From NCBI GenBank assembly GCA_030599435.1, contig JAUVNZ010000128.1:1-5317 (forward strand): a stretch of DNA of 5,317 bases, in the 5' to 3' direction. Shown here one piece after another: positions 1 through 5,317 of the stretch; positions within the stretch are counted from its first letter, which is position 1, and every line of letters starts with the position of its first letter. The stretch comes from Gammaproteobacteria bacterium. GTDB taxonomy: Bacteria > Pseudomonadota > Gammaproteobacteria > SZUA-152. Position numbers and translations under genes: made by a program. A model generated the notes under the pieces. It saw only the letters and a list, made by a program, of their open reading frames with translations. It was not told where the DNA came from and searched no databases.

Positions 1-1326
1 CACTTCCTGCTCAGTTTTTCCTTTCATCAAGGCTTCTGTCTGTGCAAACACATTGGACATCAGCGCCCGATGATGCCTGGCAATGCAACGAACATTTGAA
101 GACGGCGCCAGAAAATCTGCCGGCACCAGTTTTGTGCCCTGATGCAGTAACTGAAAAAACGCATGTTGACCGGAAATACCAATTTCACCAAACAGTACTG
201 GTCCGGTCGAGTAATCCACGGTTTGTCCCTGGCGATCAACGTATTTACCATTACTTTCCATATCTGCCTGTTGCAGGTAGGCAGGAAATTTATGTAAATG
301 CTGATCATAGGGCAGCACGGCTATGGTCTGTGCATCAAAGAAATTGTTATACCAGATGCCCAGCAGTGCCATGATGACAGGAATATTTTCCTTCAACGGT
401 GTTTTTATAAAATGCTGATCAGCTTCATAAGCACCCCTTAAAAGCTCATCAAAATTATCCTGACCGATAGCAATAACGATAGGCAGGCCAATCGCTGACC
501 ATAATGAATAGCGTCCGCCGACCCAGTCCCACATACAGAAAATATTATCTTTTTCGATGCCAAATTCCATCGCAGCTTTTGTGTTAGAGGTAACGGCTGA
601 AAAATGTTTATGGATCTGGCTGTCATCACCCGCTTTATTTACAAACCATTGCCGGGCCGTTTCAGCATTGACCATGGTGTCCTGTGTGGTGAAACTTTTT
701 GATGCGATGATAAAAAAGGTGGTTTCCGGGTTCAAAAACTCCAATGTGTCATTGATATGATTTTCATCGATGTTTGATACAAAATGTATATTCAGATCAT
801 GCAGTGAGTATGGTCTCAGTGCTTCCGTAACCATCAGCGGACCGAGATTTGAACCACCGATGCCAATGTTGACAATATCGGTAATCGGCTGATTGAGATA
901 CCCCCGCCACGAACGTGTGCGAATCGCATCAGCCAGTTTCTTTACACGTTCATGCTCTTCAAACACGGCAGGCATAACATCTTCACCATCAACCAGCACG
1001 GGCTTGCCACTTCTATTCCTTAATGCTGTGTGCAAAACCGCTCTGTTTTCTGTGTGATTAATAGTCTCACCGTTAAACATTTTTTCAATCCAGTCACTCA
1101 CCTCACTCTCGTCTGCAAGACGAAGCAAATGTTCCATGGTCTGACTACTGATTATATTTTTTGAATAATCAAATAGAATCTCGTTCAATTCCAGAGAAAA
1201 TTTATCAAATCTCTGAGCATCTTCAGCAAACATATCACGCATATGAGCCTGACTTATTTCGTTGAAATGCTGCTTTAGTAGTTTCCAGGTTGCTGACTTA
1301 GTGGCTGATTGAGTTATTTGTGACAT
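1..1326 (-). CDS. pgi: Glucose-6-phosphate isomerase, C-terminus cut off by window edge
   Basis: Cytosolic enzyme that interconverts glucose 6-phosphate and fructose 6-phosphate in glycolysis and gluconeogenesis. Reading the minus strand from ATG at 1326 gives 442 uninterrupted codons to base 1; family members have about 550 residues, so roughly 100 C-terminal residues, including the second family signature and the catalytic Lys, lie outside. Visible landmarks: N-terminal helices ([13 protein letters not shown]), the first sugar-isomerase (SIS) domain with the phosphate-binding loop [11 protein letters not shown] (Ser159), [10 protein letters not shown], the family signature [15 protein letters not shown] (Arg272), MESNGKYVD with the catalytic base Glu357, and [13 protein letters not shown] with the ring-opening His388. 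The N-terminus aligns from the first residue with the E. coli protein as I recall it, which supports this start although no clear Shine-Dalgarno precedes it. The phosphate loop has Asn where Asp is usual (GGSDLGP). It is divergent from ppdK. The frame is clean, so I do not call it a pseudogene. Confidence 0.97.
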   Translation of the reverse strand, partial: MSQITQSATKSATWKLLKQHFNEISQAHMRDMFAEDAQRFDKFSLELNEILFDYSKNIISSQTMEHLLRLADESEVSDWIEKMFNGETINHTENRAVLHTALRNRSGKPVLVDGEDVMPAVFEEHERVKKLADAIRTRSWRGYLNQPITDIVNIGIGGSNLGPLMVTEALRPYSLHDLNIHFVSNIDENHINDTLEFLNPETTFFIIASKSFTTQDTMVNAETARQWFVNKAGDDSQIHKHFSAVTSNTKAAMEFGIEKDNIFCMWDWVGGRYSLWSAIGLPIVIAIGQDNFDELLRGAYEADQHFIKTPLKENIPVIMALLGIWYNNFFDAQTIAVLPYDQHLHKFPAYLQQADMESNGKYVDRQGQTVDYSTGPVLFGEIGISGQHAFFQLLHQGTKLVPADFLAPSSNVRCIARHHRALMSNVFAQTEALMKGKTEQEV

Positions 1327-1374
1327 AAATTAATATTTTGGTAATGACTCTAGAAAATAGATAGCTTATAGTCT

Positions 1375-1396
1375 GCCACATTATAAACAGTGTGGC
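1375..1396. promoter_or_regulatory. Inverted repeat around the pgi -10 (possible operator)
   Basis: GCCACA (1375-1380) and TGTGGC (1391-1396) form a perfect 6-base dyad separated by 10 bases, and the candidate pgi TATAAT lies between and against the left arm. A dyad in this position could be a repressor site, or it could be chance. I do not recognise it as the site of a named regulator. Confidence 0.25.
1380..1385 (-). promoter_or_regulatory. Candidate -10 element of pgi (TATAAT)
   Basis: On the minus strand these bases read TATAAT, a perfect sigma-70 -10 hexamer, preceded by TGTT (close to, but not exactly, an extended -10). It would place the transcription start near base 1373 and give a leader of about 47 nt before the pgi ATG. 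The -35 position carries only something like CAGAAA, a poor match, which suggests a weak or activator-dependent promoter. The leader is AT-rich and lacks an obvious GGAGG-like ribosome site. The location is inferred from sequence only. Confidence 0.45.
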
Positions 1397-1426
1397 TTTG
1401 TTTTTCTGTAGTGCGGCCTCGATTTT

Positions 1427-1440
1427 TTGATCTGTGTCAA
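1427..1440. promoter_or_regulatory. FNR/ANR-like binding site in the pgi/ppdK divergent region
   Basis: TTGATCTGTGTCAA matches the FNR/ANR consensus TTGAT-N4-ATCAA at 9 of 10 defined positions (G for A at the start of the right half). Its centre, 1433.5, lies about 40 bases upstream of a plausible ppdK start (using TAACAT at 1462-1467 as -10) and about 60 bases upstream of the start predicted from the pgi TATAAT. FNR-family activators typically work at about -41.5 or -61.5, so the spacing suits both directions. Regulation by oxygen is inferred from this match alone; no regulator gene is in the window. Confidence 0.45.
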
Positions 1441-1461
1441 CAAGCACTTACTAATTATGAT

Positions 1462-1467
1462 TAACAT
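1462..1467 (+). promoter_or_regulatory. Candidate -10 element of ppdK (TAACAT)
   Basis: TAACAT matches TATAAT at 4 of 6 positions and would start transcription near 1474, leaving a leader of about 38 nt. There is no good -35; the FNR-like box overlaps that place, as in class II activated promoters. An alternative is TAATTA at 1452-1457 used with TTGATC at 1427-1432 as -35, but that spacing (19) is long. The choice between them cannot be made from sequence. Confidence 0.25.
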
Positions 1468-1500
1468 TCGCCAGCTAATTTTTAGAAGCAAAATAATCCC

Positions 1501-1506
1501 AGAGGA
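1501..1506 (+). promoter_or_regulatory. Ribosome binding site of ppdK
   Basis: AGAGGA ends five bases before the ATG at 1512, a good Shine-Dalgarno at normal spacing. It fixes the start of ppdK at this ATG. No in-frame ATG lies upstream that would compete. Confidence 0.8.
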
Positions 1507-1511
1507 ATACT

Positions 1512-4298
1512 ATGACCGCTAATGCCAAAACCACAACCTACACCTATTCATTTAAAGACGGTGATGGCAAGAACAAGAAACTGCTGGGAGGCAAAGGTGC
1601 CAACCTTTGCGAGATGACCCAGATCGGCATTAACGTACCTCCGGGTTTTGTTATCAGCACTGCAGCCTGCCTCGGTTACCTCGAAACTAAAAACCAGGAT
1701 TTACCATCTGAACTAATGAATCAGGTGCATCAACAGATCAAGACTCTTGAGCAGGACACAGGCAGGGGTTTTGGCGATGCCGACAATATGTTGCTATTGT
1801 CCGTGCGCTCGGGTTCTGCTTTATCCATGCCCGGCATGATGGATACCATTCTTAACCTGGGACTAAATTCAACCACTCTTCCCGGCCTGATCAAACAGAC
1901 CGGAAATGAACGTTTTGCCTGGGACTCCTACCGACGTTTTATACAGCTGTTTGGTAAGGTTGCGCTAGGTATTGGCGATGAAGAGTTCGACAAGCCATTC
2001 AATGCCATCAAAAAACGCGAAGGCATCACTGAAGATACCGATCTCACTGTGGAACATATTCGTGAAATCAGTGGCCTGTTTCTTGATGTGGTGCGCAGTG
2101 AAACCGGCAAAGCTTTTCCCGAAGATGTTTATGAGCAACTACAGCTTTCTGTCAAGGCTGTGTTCCAGTCATGGATGGGAAAACGCGCCATAGATTATCG
2201 CCGTGAATTTAAAATCACCCCGGACATGGCCAACGGTACTGCCGTCAATATACAGACCATGGTATTTGGCAACATGGGTGATGATTGCGCGACCGGCGTT
2301 GGTTTTACCCGTAATCCCGGCACCGGTGAAAACGTGATGTTTGGCGAGTTTCTTATCAATGCCCAGGGTGAAGATGTCGTTGCCGGTATACGCACACCAA
2401 AACCCGTACACGAACTGGAACAGGAAATGCCGCAAATGTACAAGGAGCTGGTAGCCTTGCGTGACCGGCTGGAAAACCATTATAAAGAAGTACAGGATTA
2501 TGAGTACACTATCGAAAACGGTGTACTCTATTGTCTGCAAACACGTGATGGAAAAATGAATGCTAGCGCGCGCGTACGCACTTCGCTGGAAATGAGCAAC
2601 GAAGGTCTGATTACGCGCAACCAGGCATTATTACGCATTGATCCCGAACAACTTGAACAGTTGCTGCATCCCCTGCTCGACCCTGAATCAAAACAGGTGC
2701 CAATCGCCCATGGTCTGCCGGCCTCCCCCGGTGCCGCTTCAGGTTACATCGTGTTTGATGCCGACCGTGCCGAACTGGCGCGCGAAGAAGGCGAAAAAGT
2801 AATTCTGGTACGCGAAGAAACCAAACCGGAAGATATTCACGGATTTTTTGCCGCTGAAGGCGTGCTTACCAGCCGCGGCGGCAAAACCTCACATGCGGCA
2901 GTGGTCGCACGCAGCATGGGAAAACCCTGTGTTGCCGGTGCTGAAGGCATCGATGTTGATGTCGAAAAACATATCGCGAAGGTAGGCGACACTGTACTGC
3001 ATGAAGGGGATTTAATTACTATCGATGGCGGTAACGGCAATGTATACCTTGGTGAGATCGACACCGTGCCACCGAAGTTTTCTGATGAACTACGCACCCT
3101 GCTCAGCTGGGCAGACGAAATCGCCACGTTGAAAATCATGAGTAATGCAGACACCATGGAGGCCGCAACCAAAGCAGCAGATTACGGTGCTATGGGCATT
3201 GGCCTGTGCAGAACAGAACGCATGTTTAATGCACTGGATCGGCTGCCGCTGGTGATCGACATGATACTGGCAAAAGACAAAGTGGAACGCCAGGTAGCAC
3301 TGGACAGACTGCGCCCGATACAGCGTGGTGACTTCAAAGATCTGTTTAAGATCATGTCACCCCGACCAGTGACCATACGCCTGCTGGATCCGCCTATACA
3401 CGAATTTCTGCCCAACGAAAAACAGCTTGAGCAGGAGATCGAACATCTGACACGTCTCAAAGACACTGTTTGTGGCGTAAATGATTTAATGAACACAATG
3501 CAGTTGTTGAACCGCGAAGCTAACGCCAAAGACCTGCCCAAACCTTTTGCGCCCGGCGGACGAGAACTGGTGGACTCTGCCATCGCCAAAAAACAGCAGA
3601 TGCTAATGAAAGTGCGCGAACTGTTTGAGGTCAATCCGATGCTTGGCCATCGCGGCGTGCGCCTCGGTATCACCTATCCTGAAATTTATGAGATGCAGGT
3701 ACGGGCAATTCTCGAAGCCGCCGCCGAATGTAACAAAGATGGTTTTGACGTGTGTCCTGAAATCATGGTACCGCAGGTTTGTACCGGTAAAGAACTGTTA
3801 TGGGTTAGACAAATCGTTGACCAGGTACACACAGATATCGAGGCAGAATATAATATCAAGCTGAAGTTTAAATTCGGTTCCATGATCGAAGTAGTACGCG
3901 CCTGTATGCGTGCAGGCAGACTGGCAGAGATCGCCGAGTTCTTCTCCTTTGGCACCAATGACCTGACGCAATCAACTTTCTCCTTCTCACGCGAAGATGC
4001 CGAGAACAAGTTCCTGCCTCTATACGAGGAAAATAGTATTCTGCAGGATAATCCATTTGAAACGCTTGATGTTAAAGGTGTCGGTCGTCTGATGGAAATC
4101 GCTGTCAATTGGGGGCGTAAAACCAACCCCGATTTAAAAGTCGGCATTTGCGGCGAACAGGGAGGCCATCCAGAATCGATCCGTTTCTGTAATTATATTG
4201 GTCTGAGTTACGTTTCCTGTTCTGCACCACGGGTACCGATTGCAAGGCTTGCTGCTGCACAGGCAAAATTGACAGAAGATGATTACTCTCTTGAGTAG
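1512..4298 (+). CDS. ppdK: Pyruvate, phosphate dikinase (PPDK)
   Basis: Cytosolic three-domain enzyme: pyruvate + ATP + Pi to and from phosphoenolpyruvate + AMP + PPi. The 928 residues run in order: an N-terminal ATP-grasp nucleotide domain (LLGGKGANLCEM with Lys28, SVRSGSALSMPGMMDTI with Arg99, FTRNPGTGE, LQTRDGK with Gln343 and Arg345); the phosphohistidine swivel domain with SRGGKTSHAAVVARSMG, His461 being the phospho-carrier and Thr459 the position phosphorylated by PPDK regulatory protein in other species; and a C-terminal PEP/pyruvate barrel with GLCRTE (Arg567), TIRLLDPP (Arg623), GSMIEVVRAC (Glu793), FFSFGTNDLTQ (Asn816) and GICGEQGG (Cys880). These correspond to C. symbiosum His455, Arg561, Arg617, Glu745, Asn768 and Cys831 by my recollection. 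Bacterial PPDKs are usually about 875-900 residues; the surplus is mostly one insertion between residues 635 and 707. The motif before the His has Lys where Met is usual. I see no regulatory protein gene nearby. The SSFGTND region and intact QTR motif make PEP synthase unlikely. Confidence 0.97.
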   Translation: MTANAKTTTYTYSFKDGDGKNKKLLGGKGANLCEMTQIGINVPPGFVISTAACLGYLETKNQDLPSELMNQVHQQIKTLEQDTGRGFGDADNMLLLSVRSGSALSMPGMMDTILNLGLNSTTLPGLIKQTGNERFAWDSYRRFIQLFGKVALGIGDEEFDKPFNAIKKREGITEDTDLTVEHIREISGLFLDVVRSETGKAFPEDVYEQLQLSVKAVFQSWMGKRAIDYRREFKITPDMANGTAVNIQTMVFGNMGDDCATGVGFTRNPGTGENVMFGEFLINAQGEDVVAGIRTPKPVHELEQEMPQMYKELVALRDRLENHYKEVQDYEYTIENGVLYCLQTRDGKMNASARVRTSLEMSNEGLITRNQALLRIDPEQLEQLLHPLLDPESKQVPIAHGLPASPGAASGYIVFDADRAELAREEGEKVILVREETKPEDIHGFFAAEGVLTSRGGKTSHAAVVARSMGKPCVAGAEGIDVDVEKHIAKVGDTVLHEGDLITIDGGNGNVYLGEIDTVPPKFSDELRTLLSWADEIATLKIMSNADTMEAATKAADYGAMGIGLCRTERMFNALDRLPLVIDMILAKDKVERQVALDRLRPIQRGDFKDLFKIMSPRPVTIRLLDPPIHEFLPNEKQLEQEIEHLTRLKDTVCGVNDLMNTMQLLNREANAKDLPKPFAPGGRELVDSAIAKKQQMLMKVRELFEVNPMLGHRGVRLGITYPEIYEMQVRAILEAAAECNKDGFDVCPEIMVPQVCTGKELLWVRQIVDQVHTDIEAEYNIKLKFKFGSMIEVVRACMRAGRLAEIAEFFSFGTNDLTQSTFSFSREDAENKFLPLYEENSILQDNPFETLDVKGVGRLMEIAVNWGRKTNPDLKVGICGEQGGHPESIRFCNYIGLSYVSCSAPRVPIARLAAAQAKLTEDDYSLE

Positions 4299-4308
4299 CT
4301 GAGAGCAA

Positions 4309-4379
4309 GGGGTCGGAGTCAATTTTATTATCAGGTGTAGTTAACAAACACCATTGTTTATAAAATCGACTCCGACCCC
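4309..4379. repeat. Palindromic repeat unit A (GGGGTCGGAGTC ends)
   Basis: The unit opens with GGGGTCGGAGTC (4309-4320) and closes with its exact reverse complement GACTCCGACCCC (4368-4379). The arms extend inward as ATTTTAT/ATAAAAT past one A-C mismatch, giving a 20-base stem (4309-4328 with 4360-4379) around a 31-base loop. Inside the loop GGTGT (4334-4338) and ACACC (4348-4352) can form a second small hairpin. The unit starts 11 bases after the ppdK stop. It looks like a REP- or MITE-type palindrome. It resembles GGGGTCAGAGT-type repeats I recall from proteobacterial genomes, but that relation is memory, not a search result. Confidence 0.75.
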
Positions 4380-4428
4380 GTACATAAAACCCGGGAAGAA
4401 ATATCCCTGTAACAATCATAAGTTATTA

Positions 4429-4455
4429 TGTAGGTGCAAAATTGTCGCACCTACA
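4429..4455. repeat. GTAGGTGC hairpin, REP-like
   Basis: TGTAGGTGC (4429-4437) and GCACCTACA (4447-4455) form a perfect 9-base stem with a 9-base loop. On the plus strand the stem is followed by A's, and on the minus strand only by TAATAACTT, so it is not a good intrinsic terminator in either direction. The GTAG beginning recalls GTAG-headed REP sequences mobilised by RAYT (TnpA_REP) transposases in gammaproteobacteria. No such transposase gene is present here. Confidence 0.55.
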
Positions 4456-4480
4456 AAAAATGAACTTAACTTACGGGTAT

Positions 4481-4513
4481 TGATTCCGACCCCAGGCGTA
4501 GGGGTCGGAGTCA
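4481..4513. repeat. Back-to-back repeat motifs, tight hairpin
   Basis: TGATTCCGACCCC (4481-4493) and GGGGTCGGAGTCA (4501-4513) form a 13-base stem with one T-G wobble position around the 7-base loop AGGCGTA. The left copy is a one-base variant of the 12-base motif in reverse orientation and has no obvious partner upstream other than unit A. The right copy is also the left end of unit B, so two alternative hairpins compete for it. Confidence 0.65.
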
Positions 4514-4567
4514 CTAAATAAAGAGTCGATTATCAGCCACAGAATGTTATAAGTTGACTCCGACCCC
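4501..4567. repeat. Palindromic repeat unit B (GGGGTCGGAGTC ends)
   Basis: GGGGTCGGAGTC (4501-4512) and GACTCCGACCCC (4556-4567) are exact inverted copies around a 43-base interior. The interior shares ATTATCAG (4529-4536) with unit A (4327-4334) and has a similar right side (TGTTATAAGTT against TTGTTTATAAAATC), so A and B look like diverged copies of one element in the same orientation, B being four bases shorter overall. Confidence 0.7.
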
Positions 4568-4599
4568 GGAAGTTAAGTGATGAATCCACATAATTCACT

Positions 4600-4629
4600 C
4601 AACTAAAGTTGCGAATTCATACCTATTAT
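4600..4629 (+). promoter_or_regulatory. Possible promoter with dyad upstream of the oxidoreductase gene
   Basis: TATTAT at 4624-4629 matches the -10 consensus at 5 of 6 positions and lies about 40 bases before the start codon. The expected -35 place is poor, but it is covered by a 12-base dyad, CAACTAAAGTTG (4600-4611), of operator-like form. This would give the gene its own transcript independent of ppdK. The evidence is weak and rests on sequence shape only. Confidence 0.25.
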
Positions 4630-4669
4630 TAAAGCCAAAAAGATCAAAGATTAAGTTGGAAGCAAAACT

Positions 4670-5317
4670 ATGAACAAAGTCGAGAAATCAGAAAATATTC
4701 AGGACGAATCCACTTCAGATACCGTGGCAACACAGACTAAGAAGAAAAATAATAATCTGGAAAATACCAGTAAATATCCAGGTATTAAAACCGTCATCCA
4801 TGGCAATGGCGCCGTGGCCCATGTGATGGGACATGTCTGCGGTGGTGTCATCGGTTACCCTATTACACCCTCTACTGAAATCTCCGAAATGTTCGAGGCG
4901 TTTCGTGCCAAAGGCGGTTGCAATGTCTGGGGCAAACATCCTTTTTTCTTTGAACCAGAAGGTGAGCACTCCGCGCAGAGTGGAGCCATGGGCGCTACAT
5001 TAACGGGTGGACGTTTTATCTCTAACGCTTCTTCCAGCCAGGGTATTCTCTACGGACTGGAGTCGCATTATGTCACCGTTGGCAAAAAGGTCGGCGGTTT
5101 CGTATTGCAGGTGGCTGCACGTGCGGTATCAAAACACTCATTAAATGTTATGGCCGGGCATGATGATGTTTATGCCCTGTTACCTTCGGGTTATACCATT
5201 CTGTTTGGCAGCAATCCACAGGAAGCGGCTGATTTAGCGGCCATCGCCTACCGTGTCAGCTCCCTGTCGATGATAACGGTGACCAATGCAATGGATGGTT
5301 TTGCGACCAGCCACATG
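4670..5317 (+). CDS. Pyruvate:ferredoxin (2-oxoacid:acceptor) oxidoreductase, N-terminal part
   Basis: First 216 residues of an enzyme that converts pyruvate and CoA to acetyl-CoA and CO2 with ferredoxin or flavodoxin, or runs in reverse. The frame is open to the window end, so it may be a long single-chain enzyme (about 1200 residues) or a separate alpha subunit. Residues 41-216 are domain I of the family: GNGAVAHV, the substrate-loop motif GYPITPST (63-69, Thr66), EPEGEHSAQSGAMGA (95-109), SNASSSQGILYGLESHY, VAARAVSKHSLNVMAGHDDVYA (149-169, Arg151 probably the pyruvate-carboxylate Arg) and DGFATSHM, where classic enzymes have DGFRTSHE. Residues 1-38 are a polar, Lys/Asn/Ser/Glu-rich extension not usual in the family. 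The ATG at 4670 is preceded by TGGAAG seven bases upstream, a modest ribosome site. Pyruvate as substrate is inferred from the motifs and from ppdK next door; another 2-oxoacid is possible. Confidence 0.88.
   Translation, partial: MNKVEKSENIQDESTSDTVATQTKKKNNNLENTSKYPGIKTVIHGNGAVAHVMGHVCGGVIGYPITPSTEISEMFEAFRAKGGCNVWGKHPFFFEPEGEHSAQSGAMGATLTGGRFISNASSSQGILYGLESHYVTVGKKVGGFVLQVAARAVSKHSLNVMAGHDDVYALLPSGYTILFGSNPQEAADLAAIAYRVSSLSMITVTNAMDGFATSHM

Larger units (their letters stand above)
4464..4578. repeat. ACTTAACTT/AAGTTAAGT inverted repeat enclosing unit B
   Basis: ACTTAACTT (4464-4472) is the exact reverse complement of AAGTTAAGT (4570-4578). The two copies bracket a block that contains the extra motif copy and unit B, so the whole block could fold as a larger cruciform or mark the edges of an inserted element. 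The arms are AT-rich and short, so chance remains possible. Confidence 0.35.
4299..4669. other. Intergenic repeat-rich region, no gene
   Basis: This 371-base stretch separates ppdK from the downstream oxidoreductase gene. I find no credible coding region on either strand; the short minus-strand frames that cross it run antisense into ppdK and resemble no family. It is filled by two diverged palindromic units (4309-4379 and 4501-4567), an extra inverted motif copy at 4482-4493, a separate hairpin at 4429-4455 and about 90 bases of leader. No hairpin is followed by a clear U-run, so there is no textbook terminator for ppdK, although the stems may slow or end transcription. The gap makes simple co-transcription of the two genes uncertain. 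Confidence 0.7.

Noticed and set aside
42..374. Open frame of 110 codons on the plus strand inside pgi
   Set aside because: It lies wholly antisense to the clean, motif-rich pgi frame, has no ribosome site and resembles no family.
1..1326. pgi as a broken gene
   Set aside because: Full translation gives 442 codons without a stop or frameshift, and all motifs line up; only the window edge truncates it.
2169..2540. 123-codon minus-strand frame within ppdK, and similar ones at 3182-3673 and 3686-4147
   Set aside because: These are antisense shadows of a strongly conserved gene, with Ser/Arg-rich or otherwise unlikely composition and no ribosome sites.
4286..4305. CTCTC/GAGAG hairpin across the ppdK stop codon as a terminator
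   Set aside because: Only five base pairs with a 10-base loop and no following U-run; too weak.
4309..4379. Unit A as an intrinsic terminator of ppdK
   Set aside because: The stem is long, but the loop is 31 bases and the sequence after it (GTACATAAAA) has no U-run; it may still affect transcript ends but does not meet the usual pattern.
4393..4407. GGGA/TCCC small hairpin
   Set aside because: A four-base stem in AT-rich DNA is expected by chance.
4105..4419. 104-codon minus-strand frame spanning the ppdK end and unit A
   Set aside because: Mostly antisense to ppdK and otherwise made of repeat sequence; no supporting start signal or family resemblance.
4309..4567. CRISPR array
   Set aside because: The motif copies alternate in orientation, spacing is irregular (roughly 7 to 100 bases between copies), and interiors are related to each other rather than unique spacers.
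4643..4647. Second FNR site before the oxidoreductase gene (ATCAA half)
   Set aside because: Only one half-site is present; the partner position reads GCCAA-like sequence, not TTGAT.

Overview
The window looks like ordinary chromosomal DNA from a gammaproteobacterium. The partial Pgi aligns almost colinearly with my recollection of the E. coli enzyme (active-site residues shifted by only two), codon use is mixed with moderate GC, and the intergenic repeats resemble the REP/palindrome clutter of gammaproteobacterial genomes. A pyruvate:ferredoxin oxidoreductase-type gene and a possible FNR/ANR box point to a facultative or micro-oxic life style. A sulfur oxidiser or a relative would fit, but that is inference.

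Layout: (1) Bases 1-1326, minus strand, hold pgi (glucose-6-phosphate isomerase). The reading frame is clean and is cut only by the window edge, so about 100 C-terminal residues are missing. (2) Bases 1327-1511 are the divergent pgi/ppdK control region, with a TATAAT-type -10 for pgi inside a small dyad, an FNR/ANR-like box and a good Shine-Dalgarno for ppdK. (3) Bases 1512-4298, plus strand, hold ppdK (pyruvate, phosphate dikinase), 928 residues, with every catalytic residue I can place present and an extra segment of roughly 40 residues in the C-terminal domain. (4) Bases 4299-4669 hold no gene. They carry five copies of a 12-base GGGGTCGGAGTC motif arranged as palindromes, a separate GTAGGTGC hairpin, and a short leader for the next gene. 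(5) Bases 4670-5317, plus strand, hold the first 216 residues of a pyruvate:ferredoxin (2-oxoacid:acceptor) oxidoreductase with an unusual polar N-terminal extension.

How the genes fit together: PPDK interconverts pyruvate and phosphoenolpyruvate using ATP/AMP and Pi/PPi. The downstream oxidoreductase interconverts pyruvate and acetyl-CoA plus CO2 with ferredoxin or flavodoxin. Pgi sits at the hexose end of glycolysis and gluconeogenesis. Together they suit either PPi-saving fermentative glycolysis or the reverse route, acetyl-CoA + CO2 to pyruvate to PEP to hexose. An FNR-type regulator acting on the divergent region would tie this to low oxygen.

I do not see a previously undescribed system here. 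The points most worth a second look are the FNR-like box, whose spacing fits both divergent promoters, the repeat cluster, and the PPDK insertion.
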